DNA from: Candidatus Altimarinota bacterium
GTDB taxonomy: Bacteria > Cyanobacteriota > Cyanobacteriia > Cyanobacteriales > Microcystaceae
Direction of reading: 5' to 3'
Length of the DNA: 35,465 bases
Assembly: GCA_012031035.1 (NCBI GenBank)
Contig: JAAUUT010000054.1
Location: forward strand, 1 to 35,465
Numbering within the stretch: the first letter of the stretch is position 1; each line of letters opens with the position of its first letter. A model generated the notes under the pieces. It made no database searches, was not told the DNA's origin, and worked only from the letters and a program-made list of their open reading frames with translations. Both the position numbers and the translations under genes were made by a program. Of the stretch, positions 16,472-25,303 are shown piece by piece.

Positions 16472-17227
16472 TTATTCAAATGTTTTTGAAAAATTAGGCA
16501 TAATTTGAGAACAGTTTTTTGTAAAGTCTTCTATCCATTTATCCGTTAATTTTTCAATTAACTTTGTTTCAATTGATGAAAGACTTTCATCTAATTCACC
16601 TATAAAAACTATCTCTCCATCTACATCAATTTCAAAGTTTGTCAGCCAGTCAAAATCAGGTTTTGAACTATAACAATATTTAGCCGCCAAAACTGTACCT
16701 AAGTAATGTCTGGCTTGCCGATGAATTACATTGAGTTTATATAACAATTTTTCTATAACAATCTTTTTTTCTGAAAGCGACTCTAAATTAGATGCTTGTT
16801 TTGGTTCCAAAAGATTGAGATCGAAATCACTTGCAAATTCAGTACTATCGTCATAATAAATTTTGTTCCAAGAAGCCTCATGAAGGTTAGTGCCGCTTAA
16901 GCGAGCGCCTCTAAAATCAGCTTCGTCTAATTTTGCATTTTTAAAACTAGCTCCTATCAAACAAGCATATTGAAAATTGGCTTCTTTCAAAATTGCTCCA
17001 GATAGATTAGCATCAGTAAGATTAGTTCTGTATAGACAAGCTTTTCTCAAATTACAATAACTTAAATTTGTACTTTTTAAATTAGCATAGCTTAGGTCAG
17101 ATTCTTCCAAGTCGGCGTTACTTAGATCGACACGTTCTAAATACACCATTTTTAAATCCATCTTTTTGAAGTTTTTTTGTCCTTGGCTTATTTTTTTTCT
17201 AATCTCAAACCCTAAACTAATACTCAT
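16472..17227 (-). CDS. Pentapeptide-repeat protein with C-terminal helical domain
   Basis: The protein has 251 residues. Residues 23-117 hold about 18 consecutive A(D/N)LXX-type pentapeptides (for example ADLEESDLSYANLKSTNLSY), which fold as a right-handed quadrilateral beta-helix. Residues 150-251 form a different, probably helical and charged domain (EKKIVIEKLLYKLNVIHRQARHYLG...). There is no signal peptide, so it is cytosolic. Pentapeptide proteins have varied roles (DNA mimicry, scaffolding, thylakoid functions), so no function is claimed. The coding sequence is AT-richer than its neighbours and has fewer HIP1 sites, which could point to transfer. It lies 55 bp upstream of larE on the same strand. 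Confidence 0.85.
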   Translation of the reverse strand: MSISLGFEIRKKISQGQKNFKKMDLKMVYLERVDLSNADLEESDLSYANLKSTNLSYCNLRKACLYRTNLTDANLSGAILKEANFQYACLIGASFKNAKLDEADFRGARLSGTNLHEASWNKIYYDDSTEFASDFDLNLLEPKQASNLESLSEKKIVIEKLLYKLNVIHRQARHYLGTVLAAKYCYSSKPDFDWLTNFEIDVDGEIVFIGELDESLSSIETKLIEKLTDKWIEDFTKNCSQIMPNFSKTFE

Positions 17228-17378
17228 TGGCTATACTTTGTTGACTACCTTAATGTCTTTTTTACTATCTACAGATTGAGTAAGTACATTACACTTAACT
17301 TAAGAACTAATATATTAGGAGTTTATGATAATAATAAAGTGTGTTGCGAAGCAAGCTCGATCGTTTCCATACAATGAA

Positions 17379-19106
17379 CTACACTGGCAAACTTAATATA
17401 AAGCAACTTCCTTGACCTTCTTGTGATACCAGCGTAATATCGCCACCGTGCAGTCGCGCTAGCTTGCGCGATAGGGTTAAACCCAATCCAGTTCCTTTAT
17501 GTTTGCGACTCAGCGAACTATTAATCTGTTGGAAAGGTTGAAATAGCTTATCTCGATCTGCTTTTTTGATGCCAATTCCCGTATCGATGACGCAAAATTC
17601 TAGCATACTGCCATTACGTTGAACTTTAAGCGTTACAGAACCGACTTCAGTAAATTTAATTGCATTGGAGAGCAAGTTAATCAAAATTTGTTGGATTCGA
17701 CGGCGATCGACCGTGCAAAAATCGATATTGGGAGGGATTTCAAGTAACAGGTCTAACCCTTGTTCGCTCGATCGCGATTCTAGCATCGATAATGAAGATA
17801 CACACAAATCTTTAACGGCTATTGTTTCTAAAAATAGTTCTTCTCGATTCGCTTCAATTTTTGAGATATCTAAAAAGTCGTTGACAAGCGATAATAAATG
17901 TTCGCCAGAAGAAGCAATTGCACAGGCATATTGTTGCTGCTTTGGATTGAGAGGGCCATAAATTTCATCTTTGAGCATCCGCGCAAATCCCAAAATTCCC
18001 GTTAAAGGGGTGCGGAGTTCGTGATTCATGTGCGAGAGAAATTCGCTTTTTGCACAATTAGCTGCTTCAGATTGTTGTTTTTCTATTTCTAAATGTTTGG
18101 CGCATTCTTCAAGATGTTTGATGGTTGTTTGGGTTTGAATATGGTAAAGCGCGATCGCAATTTGTTGAGCGACTGATTCGAGAATCTTAATTTCTTCTGG
18201 TGCAAACTTGTAGTTCTCTAGTTTTGGTTGTAGGGATAAACTCCCAAAAAATTCTCCCCGAATGAATAAAGGTATATTAAAAAAGGGGGCTATAAATTCC
18301 TGATTTTGATAAGTAAATTGACTGATTTTTGCCTGCTTTTCAAAAATTGATATCTCCGATGGTTCCCAGATAGCAATCTTGAGGCAAGTCAAACATGAAA
18401 TTTGCTCGTTACTTCGCCATTCTTTTTCAATTTGGCTGATTTGTTGTTTTAAGTTGAATATAACAACGCGCTCCACTTCAAATCTTTGTCCGATGAGTTT
18501 AAGAATATTTTCTAATAGTTTTTGGCATGGACAATCACTATTAATTATTTGATTAATTTTAAAAATTAATTCTTGCTGCAACTTTTGTTCTTGTATTGTT
18601 ATCTCTAGCTCAGTTTTAGCAATTTCAAATCCACATCTTTGAGCGAGAATACGAATGAACTTTAATTCTCGTTCGCTCCATTGGCGATCGCATTCATACG
18701 AATATAAAAATACCTCTCCTAAATAAGACTGTTGCTCGACGATTGGAATGATTAAAAGCGAACGTATTCGTTTGCTTTGAGTATCTTGTTTAATATTGAG
18801 TGATAGTAAAAGATCGCCTTCAGAAAAGGTTAGTAAATTTCCTTGTTTCAGTAGTAACTGATGATTATCTGCAATTCTGTAAGAGAAGTTTAGTAAACTT
18901 TCTTCTTTTTTACTATTTTTGGAAAAATGACAAACTTTCTGACTTTTATTACTATCCCATCGCAACAAAAAACAATAATTAACGCCAAGAGTCTCATCAA
19001 ATAGATCGATAATATTTTGAAGGCGTTCGTCTAATTCAGATGGCTCGTCTATCGGCTCATCTAAGTTCTTAACGTTATATTTTTGAGGAACGGGAGTAGC
19101 TGGCAT
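17379..19106 (-). CDS. GAF-domain hybrid-less sensor histidine kinase
   Basis: The protein has 575 residues and no membrane segment. Two GAF-like sensor domains occupy about 25-165 and 185-325. A coiled linker (325-350) leads to the dimerisation domain with H-box SHMNHELRTPLTG (His362). The ATPase domain has the N-box (INLLSNAIKFT, 475-486), DTGIGI (508-513) and GTGLGL (538-543). There is no receiver domain and no adjacent response-regulator gene, so it is an orphan kinase. Neither GAF domain shows an obvious DXCF or similar bilin-attachment motif, although CPCQ at 192-195 lies just before the second one. The signal is unknown. The start ATG is followed by a short unstructured segment. Confidence 0.92.
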   Translation of the reverse strand: MPATPVPQKYNVKNLDEPIDEPSELDERLQNIIDLFDETLGVNYCFLLRWDSNKSQKVCHFSKNSKKEESLLNFSYRIADNHQLLLKQGNLLTFSEGDLLLSLNIKQDTQSKRIRSLLIIPIVEQQSYLGEVFLYSYECDRQWSERELKFIRILAQRCGFEIAKTELEITIQEQKLQQELIFKINQIINSDCPCQKLLENILKLIGQRFEVERVVIFNLKQQISQIEKEWRSNEQISCLTCLKIAIWEPSEISIFEKQAKISQFTYQNQEFIAPFFNIPLFIRGEFFGSLSLQPKLENYKFAPEEIKILESVAQQIAIALYHIQTQTTIKHLEECAKHLEIEKQQSEAANCAKSEFLSHMNHELRTPLTGILGFARMLKDEIYGPLNPKQQQYACAIASSGEHLLSLVNDFLDISKIEANREELFLETIAVKDLCVSSLSMLESRSSEQGLDLLLEIPPNIDFCTVDRRRIQQILINLLSNAIKFTEVGSVTLKVQRNGSMLEFCVIDTGIGIKKADRDKLFQPFQQINSSLSRKHKGTGLGLTLSRKLARLHGGDITLVSQEGQGSCFILSLPV

Positions 19107-19164
19107 TTCTTTATTTCCCTAACTAATAAATATATATTTTTATTGCTAATTTAAGTCATTGCCC

Positions 19165-19938
19165 CTAAAATTCTCGCCGCGAAAATATTAAAATAGCGAT
19201 TGATAAAAGGAAAGTTGTATATACAATCCCGTAAATAGCATTGCCAAATAACTCGGAAGAATTTGGCAGCAATCCATAAACTGCTTGATTTTTTAAATTT
19301 AGTCGCTCTAAATCCGGCAAGACCAGATAAACTGCTCTAGTAACTGACTCTACCGTTTCATTTTTACTAATTGCACCGAGTTTAAGTAAATTACTACTAA
19401 TATGACCCATTAGATAAATGCCAAAACTAAAAAGCGTTGCTAAGATAGAACTAGTAAATACGCCAAACATCATCGCAACAGCAATCAATAATGCCAATTC
19501 AATTAACAAAAATAATTGCGAAATTAAAATAGCCTGCCAAGGAAAAATAATTTTTGATAAACTTAAAAAAGTTATATAAATAACAGTCATAAGGGCAAGC
19601 ATGACCCCTAAAACCGTAGATAAGCCTAAATGTTTGCCAATAATTAACTCTGCTCGACTCAGCGGCTTAGGAATTAGCACTAAAACGGTACGCTTTTCTA
19701 TTTCTTTGTTAATCAATCCCGTCCCGACGAAAATGGCAACAATTGCCCCAAGAAGCGACATTGCTGCCAAACCCAAATCTAAAAAGATTTTTTCGTGAGT
19801 GCCGACAGAAACTTCTGGTAAAAAACGGAGCGCGATCGCGAGTAACAGGGCAAAAAAGCCGATGAAATAGAAAATGCGATCTCGAATAACTTCCCTAAAT
19901 CCATTGGCGGCGATCGTCCAAACTCTCACTATACTCAT
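19165..19938 (-). CDS. ABC-2 type transporter permease
   Basis: The protein has 257 residues with about six membrane helices (roughly 23-40, 54-76, 104-127, 135-158, 162-180, 232-252). The cytoplasmic loop KEIEKRTVLVLIPKPLSRAELIIGKH is characteristic of ABC-2 permeases of the NosY/ABC-2 family. No ATP-binding gene is adjacent in this window, so the ATPase partner must be encoded elsewhere. The substrate is unknown. It sits between the histidine kinase gene (58 bp downstream) and argC (202 bp upstream), all on the minus strand. Confidence 0.87.
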   Translation of the reverse strand: MSIVRVWTIAANGFREVIRDRIFYFIGFFALLLAIALRFLPEVSVGTHEKIFLDLGLAAMSLLGAIVAIFVGTGLINKEIEKRTVLVLIPKPLSRAELIIGKHLGLSTVLGVMLALMTVIYITFLSLSKIIFPWQAILISQLFLLIELALLIAVAMMFGVFTSSILATLFSFGIYLMGHISSNLLKLGAISKNETVESVTRAVYLVLPDLERLNLKNQAVYGLLPNSSELFGNAIYGIVYTTFLLSIAILIFSRREF

Positions 19939-20140
19939 GGGAATTTAATTTGCCTCTTAACAATCGGGTCATTACCCATTTTTTACCTAGTTTCTATCTT
20001 AAGCTGGAAATCAAAAATCAATCTAACTTATTGTAGATGACAAACAAAAGTCGGTTCTCAAAAATCGAGATAAATCTATCTTAAGAAGGATGACAAATTA
20101 ATCAAAATAGATTTTTTCAGCTATTGACCTTTTTTTACCA

Positions 20141-21198
20141 TTAAGGATAAAAACTCAAGTTAGGCAATCCTAACGCCTCTTCCCATCCCATCATTAAATT
20201 CAAGCATTGTACGGCTTGTCCCGCTTGACCTTTAATTAGATTGTCAATAGCAGACATAACGATAACGCGATCGGTACGAGTATCAACCTCAATCCCGATG
20301 TAACAAAGATTTGTTCCCGCCGCCCACTTAGTTTGAGGATACGTTCCATTGGGCAACACCTTAACAAAGGAAGACGAACGATAGAAAGCCGTATAAATAG
20401 TTATGAGATCTTCGCGTACCAGTCCTGGATCTCGCATAGTTGCATAGACAGTTGCAAGAATTCCCCGTACCATTGGAATAAGATGGGGCGTGAACTGTAC
20501 CTTAACCTCATGTCCGGCCAAATCGCTACAAATTTGCTCGATTTCCGGCGTGTGACGGTGCTTCGTAACGCTATAAGCCCCCAAAGAATTATCCGCCTCA
20601 GCTAACAGTAAATTGGTTTTTGCCTGACGACCGCCGCCTGAAGTCCCCGATTTAGCATCGATAATTGCTGTTTCTGGAACGATTAAGCCTTGTTTGAGCA
20701 AGGGAGCGAGTGCGAGTAAGCTAGCAGTAGGATAGCATCCCGGACAGCCAATTAATTGTGCTTCTCGAATTTCATCTCGATATAATTCTGGTAAGCCATA
20801 AATGGCGGCTGAAGCAACAGTGCGATCGCTGCGATCTTTTTATACCAAGTAGTATAAGTATCGAGATCTTTAAAGCGATAATCGGCCGATAAATCTAAAA
20901 CTTTACAACCTTTCTCGATTAATTGGGGAGCCATATCGCAAGCTAACCCGTTAGGCAAACCGAGAAAAACTATTTCGCATCGAGACGCAATGACATTTAA
21001 ATCGATGGGTTCGATAGTTAAATCGACGCAATGACCGAGATGGGGATAAAGTTCGGCATAAGGTTTTCCTGCACTGCTGTCCCCTCCTAAATAGACGATT
21101 TCTACCTTGGGATGATCTAGCAGCAATCGTATCAATTGTACGCCACCGTATCCAGAAGCTCCAACAATCCCTACAGTCATTTTTCCAGAATTACTCAT
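20141..21198 (-). pseudogene. argC: N-acetyl-gamma-glutamyl-phosphate reductase, frameshifted
   Basis: ArgC reduces N-acetyl-glutamyl phosphate in arginine synthesis. The first frame (21198 to 20836) has the dinucleotide motif [10 protein letters not shown] and runs normally to TWYKK (residue 121). There the frame breaks in the run AAAAAG (20841-20836). Reading one base back gives [20 protein letters not shown], then the active-site IGCPGCYPT, then [10 protein letters not shown] through to the stop. Adding one base restores a 352-residue protein of normal length with every motif present. This is therefore either a sequencing error, a recent mutation, or recoding. As written, the catalytic Cys is lost from the first frame's product. 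Arginine synthesis is normally essential, which favours a functional gene in the real organism. Confidence 0.93.
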
Positions 21199-21330
21199 AC
21201 TTCCAACTTCCTAGTCGCCGCGCATAATTAGTCTAACTTTGGCTGCATTGTATTATCAAATCTGCACTTTGAATCGGAAGTTTTTAAGAAGGTTTTATGA
21301 TGATTGATAATAGGTTAAAATTGCGTTCCC

Positions 21331-21958
21331 ATGCTGTTACTTAACGATCTACCCAAACGCCTACAAGCACACGACCCAGAAGAAAAGCGGATTGTTACAG
21401 GCGTAAACTGGAACAAATATGAAGCGTTTCTTACTGAGAGAGGAGATAGTTTAGCTTATCGCGTTGCTTACCTGGATGGAGTGTTAGAAATTGTGTCGCC
21501 CAGTCGTCGTCATGAAAGCGGAAAAACCCAAATAGGAACTTTAGTGGAAATTTATTTCCTAGAAACTGATACAGAATACTTTCCTACGGGTTCTACCACC
21601 TTTCGCAAAGAGGAACAACAAGCAGGCGCAGAACCCGATGAAAGCTACTGCATTACTACTGAAAAAGACTTTCCCGACTTAGCTATTGAAGTAGTTATTA
21701 CTAGCGGTGGAATTAATCGACTAGAACTTTATCGTCGTTTAGGCGTTCGCGAGGTTTGGTTCTGGCAAAATAATAATTTTTCTATTTTATCATCTTCGCG
21801 AAGAAATTCCCTCTCAATTCGTTCCCACATTTGGATACGAACAAATAACTTATAGCGAACTACTACCCGATTTAGATATGAATCTTCTAGCTGAATGCGT
21901 TCGCAATCCCAATCCTCTCGCTGCGGCTAAAGAATTTCGACAACGCTTGACAGAATAA
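21331..21958 (+). pseudogene. Uma2/DUF820 family putative nuclease, frameshifted
   Basis: Uma2 proteins have a PD-(D/E)XK nuclease-like fold and are multicopy in cyanobacteria; their role is poorly known. The first 150 residues are typical (DGVLEIVSPSRRHE, PDESYCI, DLAIEVV, ELYRRLGVREVWFW). The frame breaks at TTTT (21785-21788). Removing one T gives IYHLREEIPSQFVPTFGYEQ, then SELLPDLDMNLLAECVRNPNP and a stop at 21958, a normal 208-residue family length. As written, the protein ends at 21855 with 174 residues and a foreign tail. The ATG start is upstream of a normal N-terminus. It is divergent from argC across 132 bp. Confidence 0.85.
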
Positions 21959-21983
21959 TTCGTAATTCGTAATTTGTAATTCT
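21957..21983. repeat. Short tandem AATTCGT repeat
   Basis: TAATTCG / TAATTTG occurs three times in a row immediately after the Uma2 reading frame. Confidence 0.45.
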
Positions 21984-22113
21984 CGTTACTCTATTTTCAA
22001 TCGCTTCCCACAGCCGATATCCCTCAAGAGCTACAATCAGAGGTAGAAATCCCAAATAACCTCGCAGTTATATGCAATAGGCAAACCAGTTATAAACTTG
22101 TTGCCTTCTCGCA

Positions 22114-22149
22114 CTGATTACTGATAACCGATTACTGATTACTGATATA
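22114..22149. repeat. Short tandem CTGATTA repeat before ribBA
   Basis: CTGATTA and one variant (CTGATAACCGATTA) repeat through this stretch and run right up to the GTG start of ribBA, taking the place where a ribosome binding site would be. Confidence 0.5.
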
Positions 22150-22150
22150 A

Positions 22151-23821
22151 GTGGAAGCGCTTCAAAACATCCCTATTGAATTTGACTCTATCGACGCAGC
22201 CCTAGAAGATATTAAAGCAGGTCGCGCGATCGTTGTCGTCGATGACGAAAACCGAGAAAACGAAGGCGATCTCATCTGTGCTGCCCAATTTGCTACACCG
22301 CAGACAATTAATTTTATGGCGGTGGAAGCGCGAGGATTGATCTGTCTGGCGATGACAGGAGAACGTCTCGACCAACTCGATCTACCCTTGATGGTCACCA
22401 AAAATACCGATAGCAACCAAACTGCTTTTACCGTCAGTATCGATGCTTCGCCTCATCTGGGCGTTAGTACGGGTATCTCGGCAGAAGACCGCGCCCGCAC
22501 GATTCAAGTAGCGATCGATTCGGCGACGCGTCCCGAAGATTTGACTCGTCCGGGCCATATCTTTCCTATTCGCGCCAAGCAAGGCGGTGTCCTTAAAAGG
22601 GCAGGTCATACGGAAGCAGCAGTCGATTTGGCGAGATTGGCAGGGTTATATCCCGCAGGCGTTATTTGTGAGATTCAAAACTTTGACGGTTCGATGGCGC
22701 GACTGCCACAGTTATTTGAGTACGCCAAGAAGTACAATTTAAAATTAATTAGTATTGCCGATCTCATTAGCTATCGTCTCAAACACGATCGCTTTGTCTA
22801 TCGAGAGGCAGTTTGTAGTTTTCCCAGTCAGTTTGGCACATTTCAACTTTACGCCTATCGCAATACTTTAGATGGTTCAGAACATGTTGCGATTGTTAAA
22901 GGAGATCCGGCAGAGTTTAAAGATCGTACCGTCACGGTGCGGATGCACTCGGAATGTTTGACAGGAGATGCGTTGGGATCCCTGCGCTGCGATTGTCGAA
23001 TGCAATTAAATGCAGCCCTCAAAACAATCGAACATGCTGGTGCGGGAGTAGTCGTTTATCTACGACAGGAAGGGCGCGGAATTGGTTTGATTAATAAGTT
23101 AAAAGCGTATTCTCTGCAAGATATGGGACTAGATACGGTAGAAGCTAACGAACGTCTCGGATTTCCAGCAGATTTGCGCGATTATGGCATGGGAGCGCAA
23201 ATGCTAAACGATTTGGGCGTGAAAAAGATCCGTTTGATTACTAATAATCCGCGAAAAATTGCGGGGTTGAAAGGGTACGGACTAGAAGTTGTCGAACGAG
23301 TGCCGCTATTAATTGAAACAAATGATTACAATTCAACTTATTTAGCAACAAAAGCTCAAAAATTAGGCCATTTGTTATTGCAAACGTATTTAATTACAGT
23401 AGCAATTGAATGGGAAAGCGAATTGCGATCGGTAACGGAACGCTATGAAAAATTAGAAAAGTTGCGTTATTTAAGTCATTCAGCACAATTATTGCTGCAA
23501 GAAGAAGCTAGACCCGTCGCGATCGCGTTATTTAGCAATCCTTCTTTGATTTTTCATTTGGGTTTCGATCGCGCTAATTTAGTCACCCCAGATTGGTATA
23601 AAAATTGTCATCATCCCTACGTACAAGCAATTAGCAATATTTTGGATACTTTGGGAACTTGGGAGCAAGTTAAATGCTTTGAGTTTTTAATTGCTTCGGG
23701 AGACGATCCCATGACAGGATTGCAAGTTAAGTTAGACCGACAAACTTTCCCAATCACTCAAAAACCTTCCGAACTTTGTTCTCAATTAGAAACGCAAATA
23801 ATCTATAGCTTTCATCGCTAA
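22151..23821 (+). CDS. ribBA: Bifunctional DHBP synthase / GTP cyclohydrolase II
   Basis: RibBA makes both riboflavin precursors: dihydroxybutanone phosphate from ribulose-5-phosphate, and the pyrimidine from GTP. The 556-residue protein has the DHBP-synthase loop [11 protein letters not shown] (31-41) and [16 protein letters not shown] in the first 205 residues. The GTP-cyclohydrolase II part follows, with zinc ligands in [17 protein letters not shown] (about 269, 280, 282) and [10 protein letters not shown]. Residues from about 400 to 556 are an extra domain seen in cyanobacterial RibBA; its function is unknown to me. The start is GTG with no visible ribosome binding site, directly after a tandem repeat. 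The next in-frame ATG would remove the catalytic loop, so GTG is the best choice. Confidence 0.95.
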   Translation: MEALQNIPIEFDSIDAALEDIKAGRAIVVVDDENRENEGDLICAAQFATPQTINFMAVEARGLICLAMTGERLDQLDLPLMVTKNTDSNQTAFTVSIDASPHLGVSTGISAEDRARTIQVAIDSATRPEDLTRPGHIFPIRAKQGGVLKRAGHTEAAVDLARLAGLYPAGVICEIQNFDGSMARLPQLFEYAKKYNLKLISIADLISYRLKHDRFVYREAVCSFPSQFGTFQLYAYRNTLDGSEHVAIVKGDPAEFKDRTVTVRMHSECLTGDALGSLRCDCRMQLNAALKTIEHAGAGVVVYLRQEGRGIGLINKLKAYSLQDMGLDTVEANERLGFPADLRDYGMGAQMLNDLGVKKIRLITNNPRKIAGLKGYGLEVVERVPLLIETNDYNSTYLATKAQKLGHLLLQTYLITVAIEWESELRSVTERYEKLEKLRYLSHSAQLLLQEEARPVAIALFSNPSLIFHLGFDRANLVTPDWYKNCHHPYVQAISNILDTLGTWEQVKCFEFLIASGDDPMTGLQVKLDRQTFPITQKPSELCSQLETQIIYSFHR

Positions 23822-23933
23822 ATTGTTAAGTAAAATTAAATAATCAACAAGCGAAATCGCACCTTCTGAAACTCTATTGGTTAAAGTAGAATGGGGCAAC
23901 TATCGCTCCTGGCTTACTACTACAAAACTATTA

Positions 23934-24959
23934 ATGAAACCTCACTTAGAAAGCGACGCAAAAACCTTTGGCGATTGGTCGTATCTTGCGATCGCCAAAC
24001 ACTTCAAAAAAACGATTAAACACGAAAAAGAAGTTCTTAAAGACGAAAACCCAGAACAATTACATCAAATGCGAGTGGGAATGAGGCGTTTGCGAAGCGC
24101 GATCGTAGGGTTTTCACCTGCTTTAAATCTACCACCCGCAGCCGATGAAAAAAAAGTCGGTAAGATAGCAAGAATTTTAGGGCAATTACGAGATATTGAT
24201 GTGCTTGGAGAGATTCTCAAAAATCAATATCAACCCGTTTTACCGACCAAAGAACAAAAACAACTTAATAAAGCGTTAGATGTATTAGCAGAACAGCGCG
24301 TTCGAGCCTTTGAACGAGTTGATGATATTTTAAAAGATAAACTTTATCTCAATCTCAAAACAGCTTTTCAAGATTGGTTAAAAAATCCTAGCTATCAAAC
24401 TATTGCAGAAATTTCTATTGGAAATATTTTACCCGATCTTTTATTGCCTCAAATTAGTAAGCTTCTCCTTCAGCCTGGTTGGATTTTAGGCATCGATCTA
24501 AAGGAAAAAAATATTCAAGTTCGCGATCGCTTGACCAAAGAACAAGTTAAAAAGCTTTTAGATAACCAAGGAACTCTGCTTCATGAGTTGAGAAAAGAAG
24601 CCAAGCGATCGCGGTACAACATGGAATTATTTACTCAGTTTTATGGCGATAATTATCAAGATTATTTAACAGATATTAAAGCTTTACAAGCTGTTCTCGG
24701 TGATATTCAAGATAGTTTTGTCTTAGCTGAATTTCTTACAGAAGCTTTTGAAAAAGAATTTTCTAATAAAATGCCCGTCTTGGCAGAACAACTGACAGAA
24801 ACTCGCTATGAAAAATGGCAAGAATGGCAGGAATTACAACATCGTTTTCTAGATAAAAAGACACGAAAAGATTTACACATTACTATTCTACAACCTATTG
24901 AAATCGAAAATTTCGAGACAGAAAGGCTGAAAAACCTGGAAGAACAAGAGAAAAACTAG
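23934..24959 (+). CDS. CHAD domain-containing protein
   Basis: CHAD domains are helical bundles rich in conserved His and basic residues that bind polyphosphate granules. From the ATG at 23934 the protein has 341 residues. The signature EQLHQMRVGMRRLRSAIVGF (residues 41-60) supplies His44, Arg47, Arg51, Arg52 and Arg54. A second conserved basic stretch is LLHELRKEAKRSRYNMELF around residue 220. The frame extends upstream to a TTG at 23877 (360 residues), but the extra sequence looks unlike the family. It lies 112 bp after ribBA on the same strand. No triphosphatase (CYTH) domain is fused. The inferred role is polyphosphate binding in the cytosol. Confidence 0.88.
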   Translation: MKPHLESDAKTFGDWSYLAIAKHFKKTIKHEKEVLKDENPEQLHQMRVGMRRLRSAIVGFSPALNLPPAADEKKVGKIARILGQLRDIDVLGEILKNQYQPVLPTKEQKQLNKALDVLAEQRVRAFERVDDILKDKLYLNLKTAFQDWLKNPSYQTIAEISIGNILPDLLLPQISKLLLQPGWILGIDLKEKNIQVRDRLTKEQVKKLLDNQGTLLHELRKEAKRSRYNMELFTQFYGDNYQDYLTDIKALQAVLGDIQDSFVLAEFLTEAFEKEFSNKMPVLAEQLTETRYEKWQEWQELQHRFLDKKTRKDLHITILQPIEIENFETERLKNLEEQEKN

Positions 24960-25303
24960 TTAAACTTCACTTGTCCGCGGATGACTTCTTAAATCGCCGA
25001 TGAGTTCTTAATATTAAGATAACCTGAAGATTACTTATCGATAAATAAGTTGTTCATACTAGATAATAGGCTTTACTCAAACAACTATCTAAAGTAAAAC
25101 TTGGTAAGTCTATTAGTTTAATTAATTAAACCGCGAGTAGCGTTAAAAATTTGATGAGTTTGGGGTAAACTTAGAACAGGTTGTTTCCAATGTTATGTCA
25201 TAACGAGGTGCGATCGCCAAGTGATATGTCAAGTCTTGACATCAGTTTTTAGCCAAACGTGCAAGCAATCTCAATAATAGGTGTGTGAGGATAGGCAAAC
25301 AAA
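24960..25303. other. 344-bp leader region upstream of the porin gene
   Basis: No gene is seen. It holds a near-perfect operator-like palindrome (25226-25242), an inverted repeat AGTTGTT/AACAACT near 25046-25086, one HIP1 site near 25211, and AT-rich stretches. A promoter for the porin gene is expected here. TTGACA occurs at 25236-25241, but no convincing -10 element lies 16-18 bases after it. Confidence 0.4.
25226..25242. promoter_or_regulatory. Operator-like palindrome upstream of the porin gene
   Basis: ATGTCAAG (25226-25233), one T, then CTTGACAT (25235-25242) form a perfect 8-bp inverted repeat about 61 bases before the start codon. It contains a TTGACA hexamer. The regulator is unknown. 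Confidence 0.4.
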
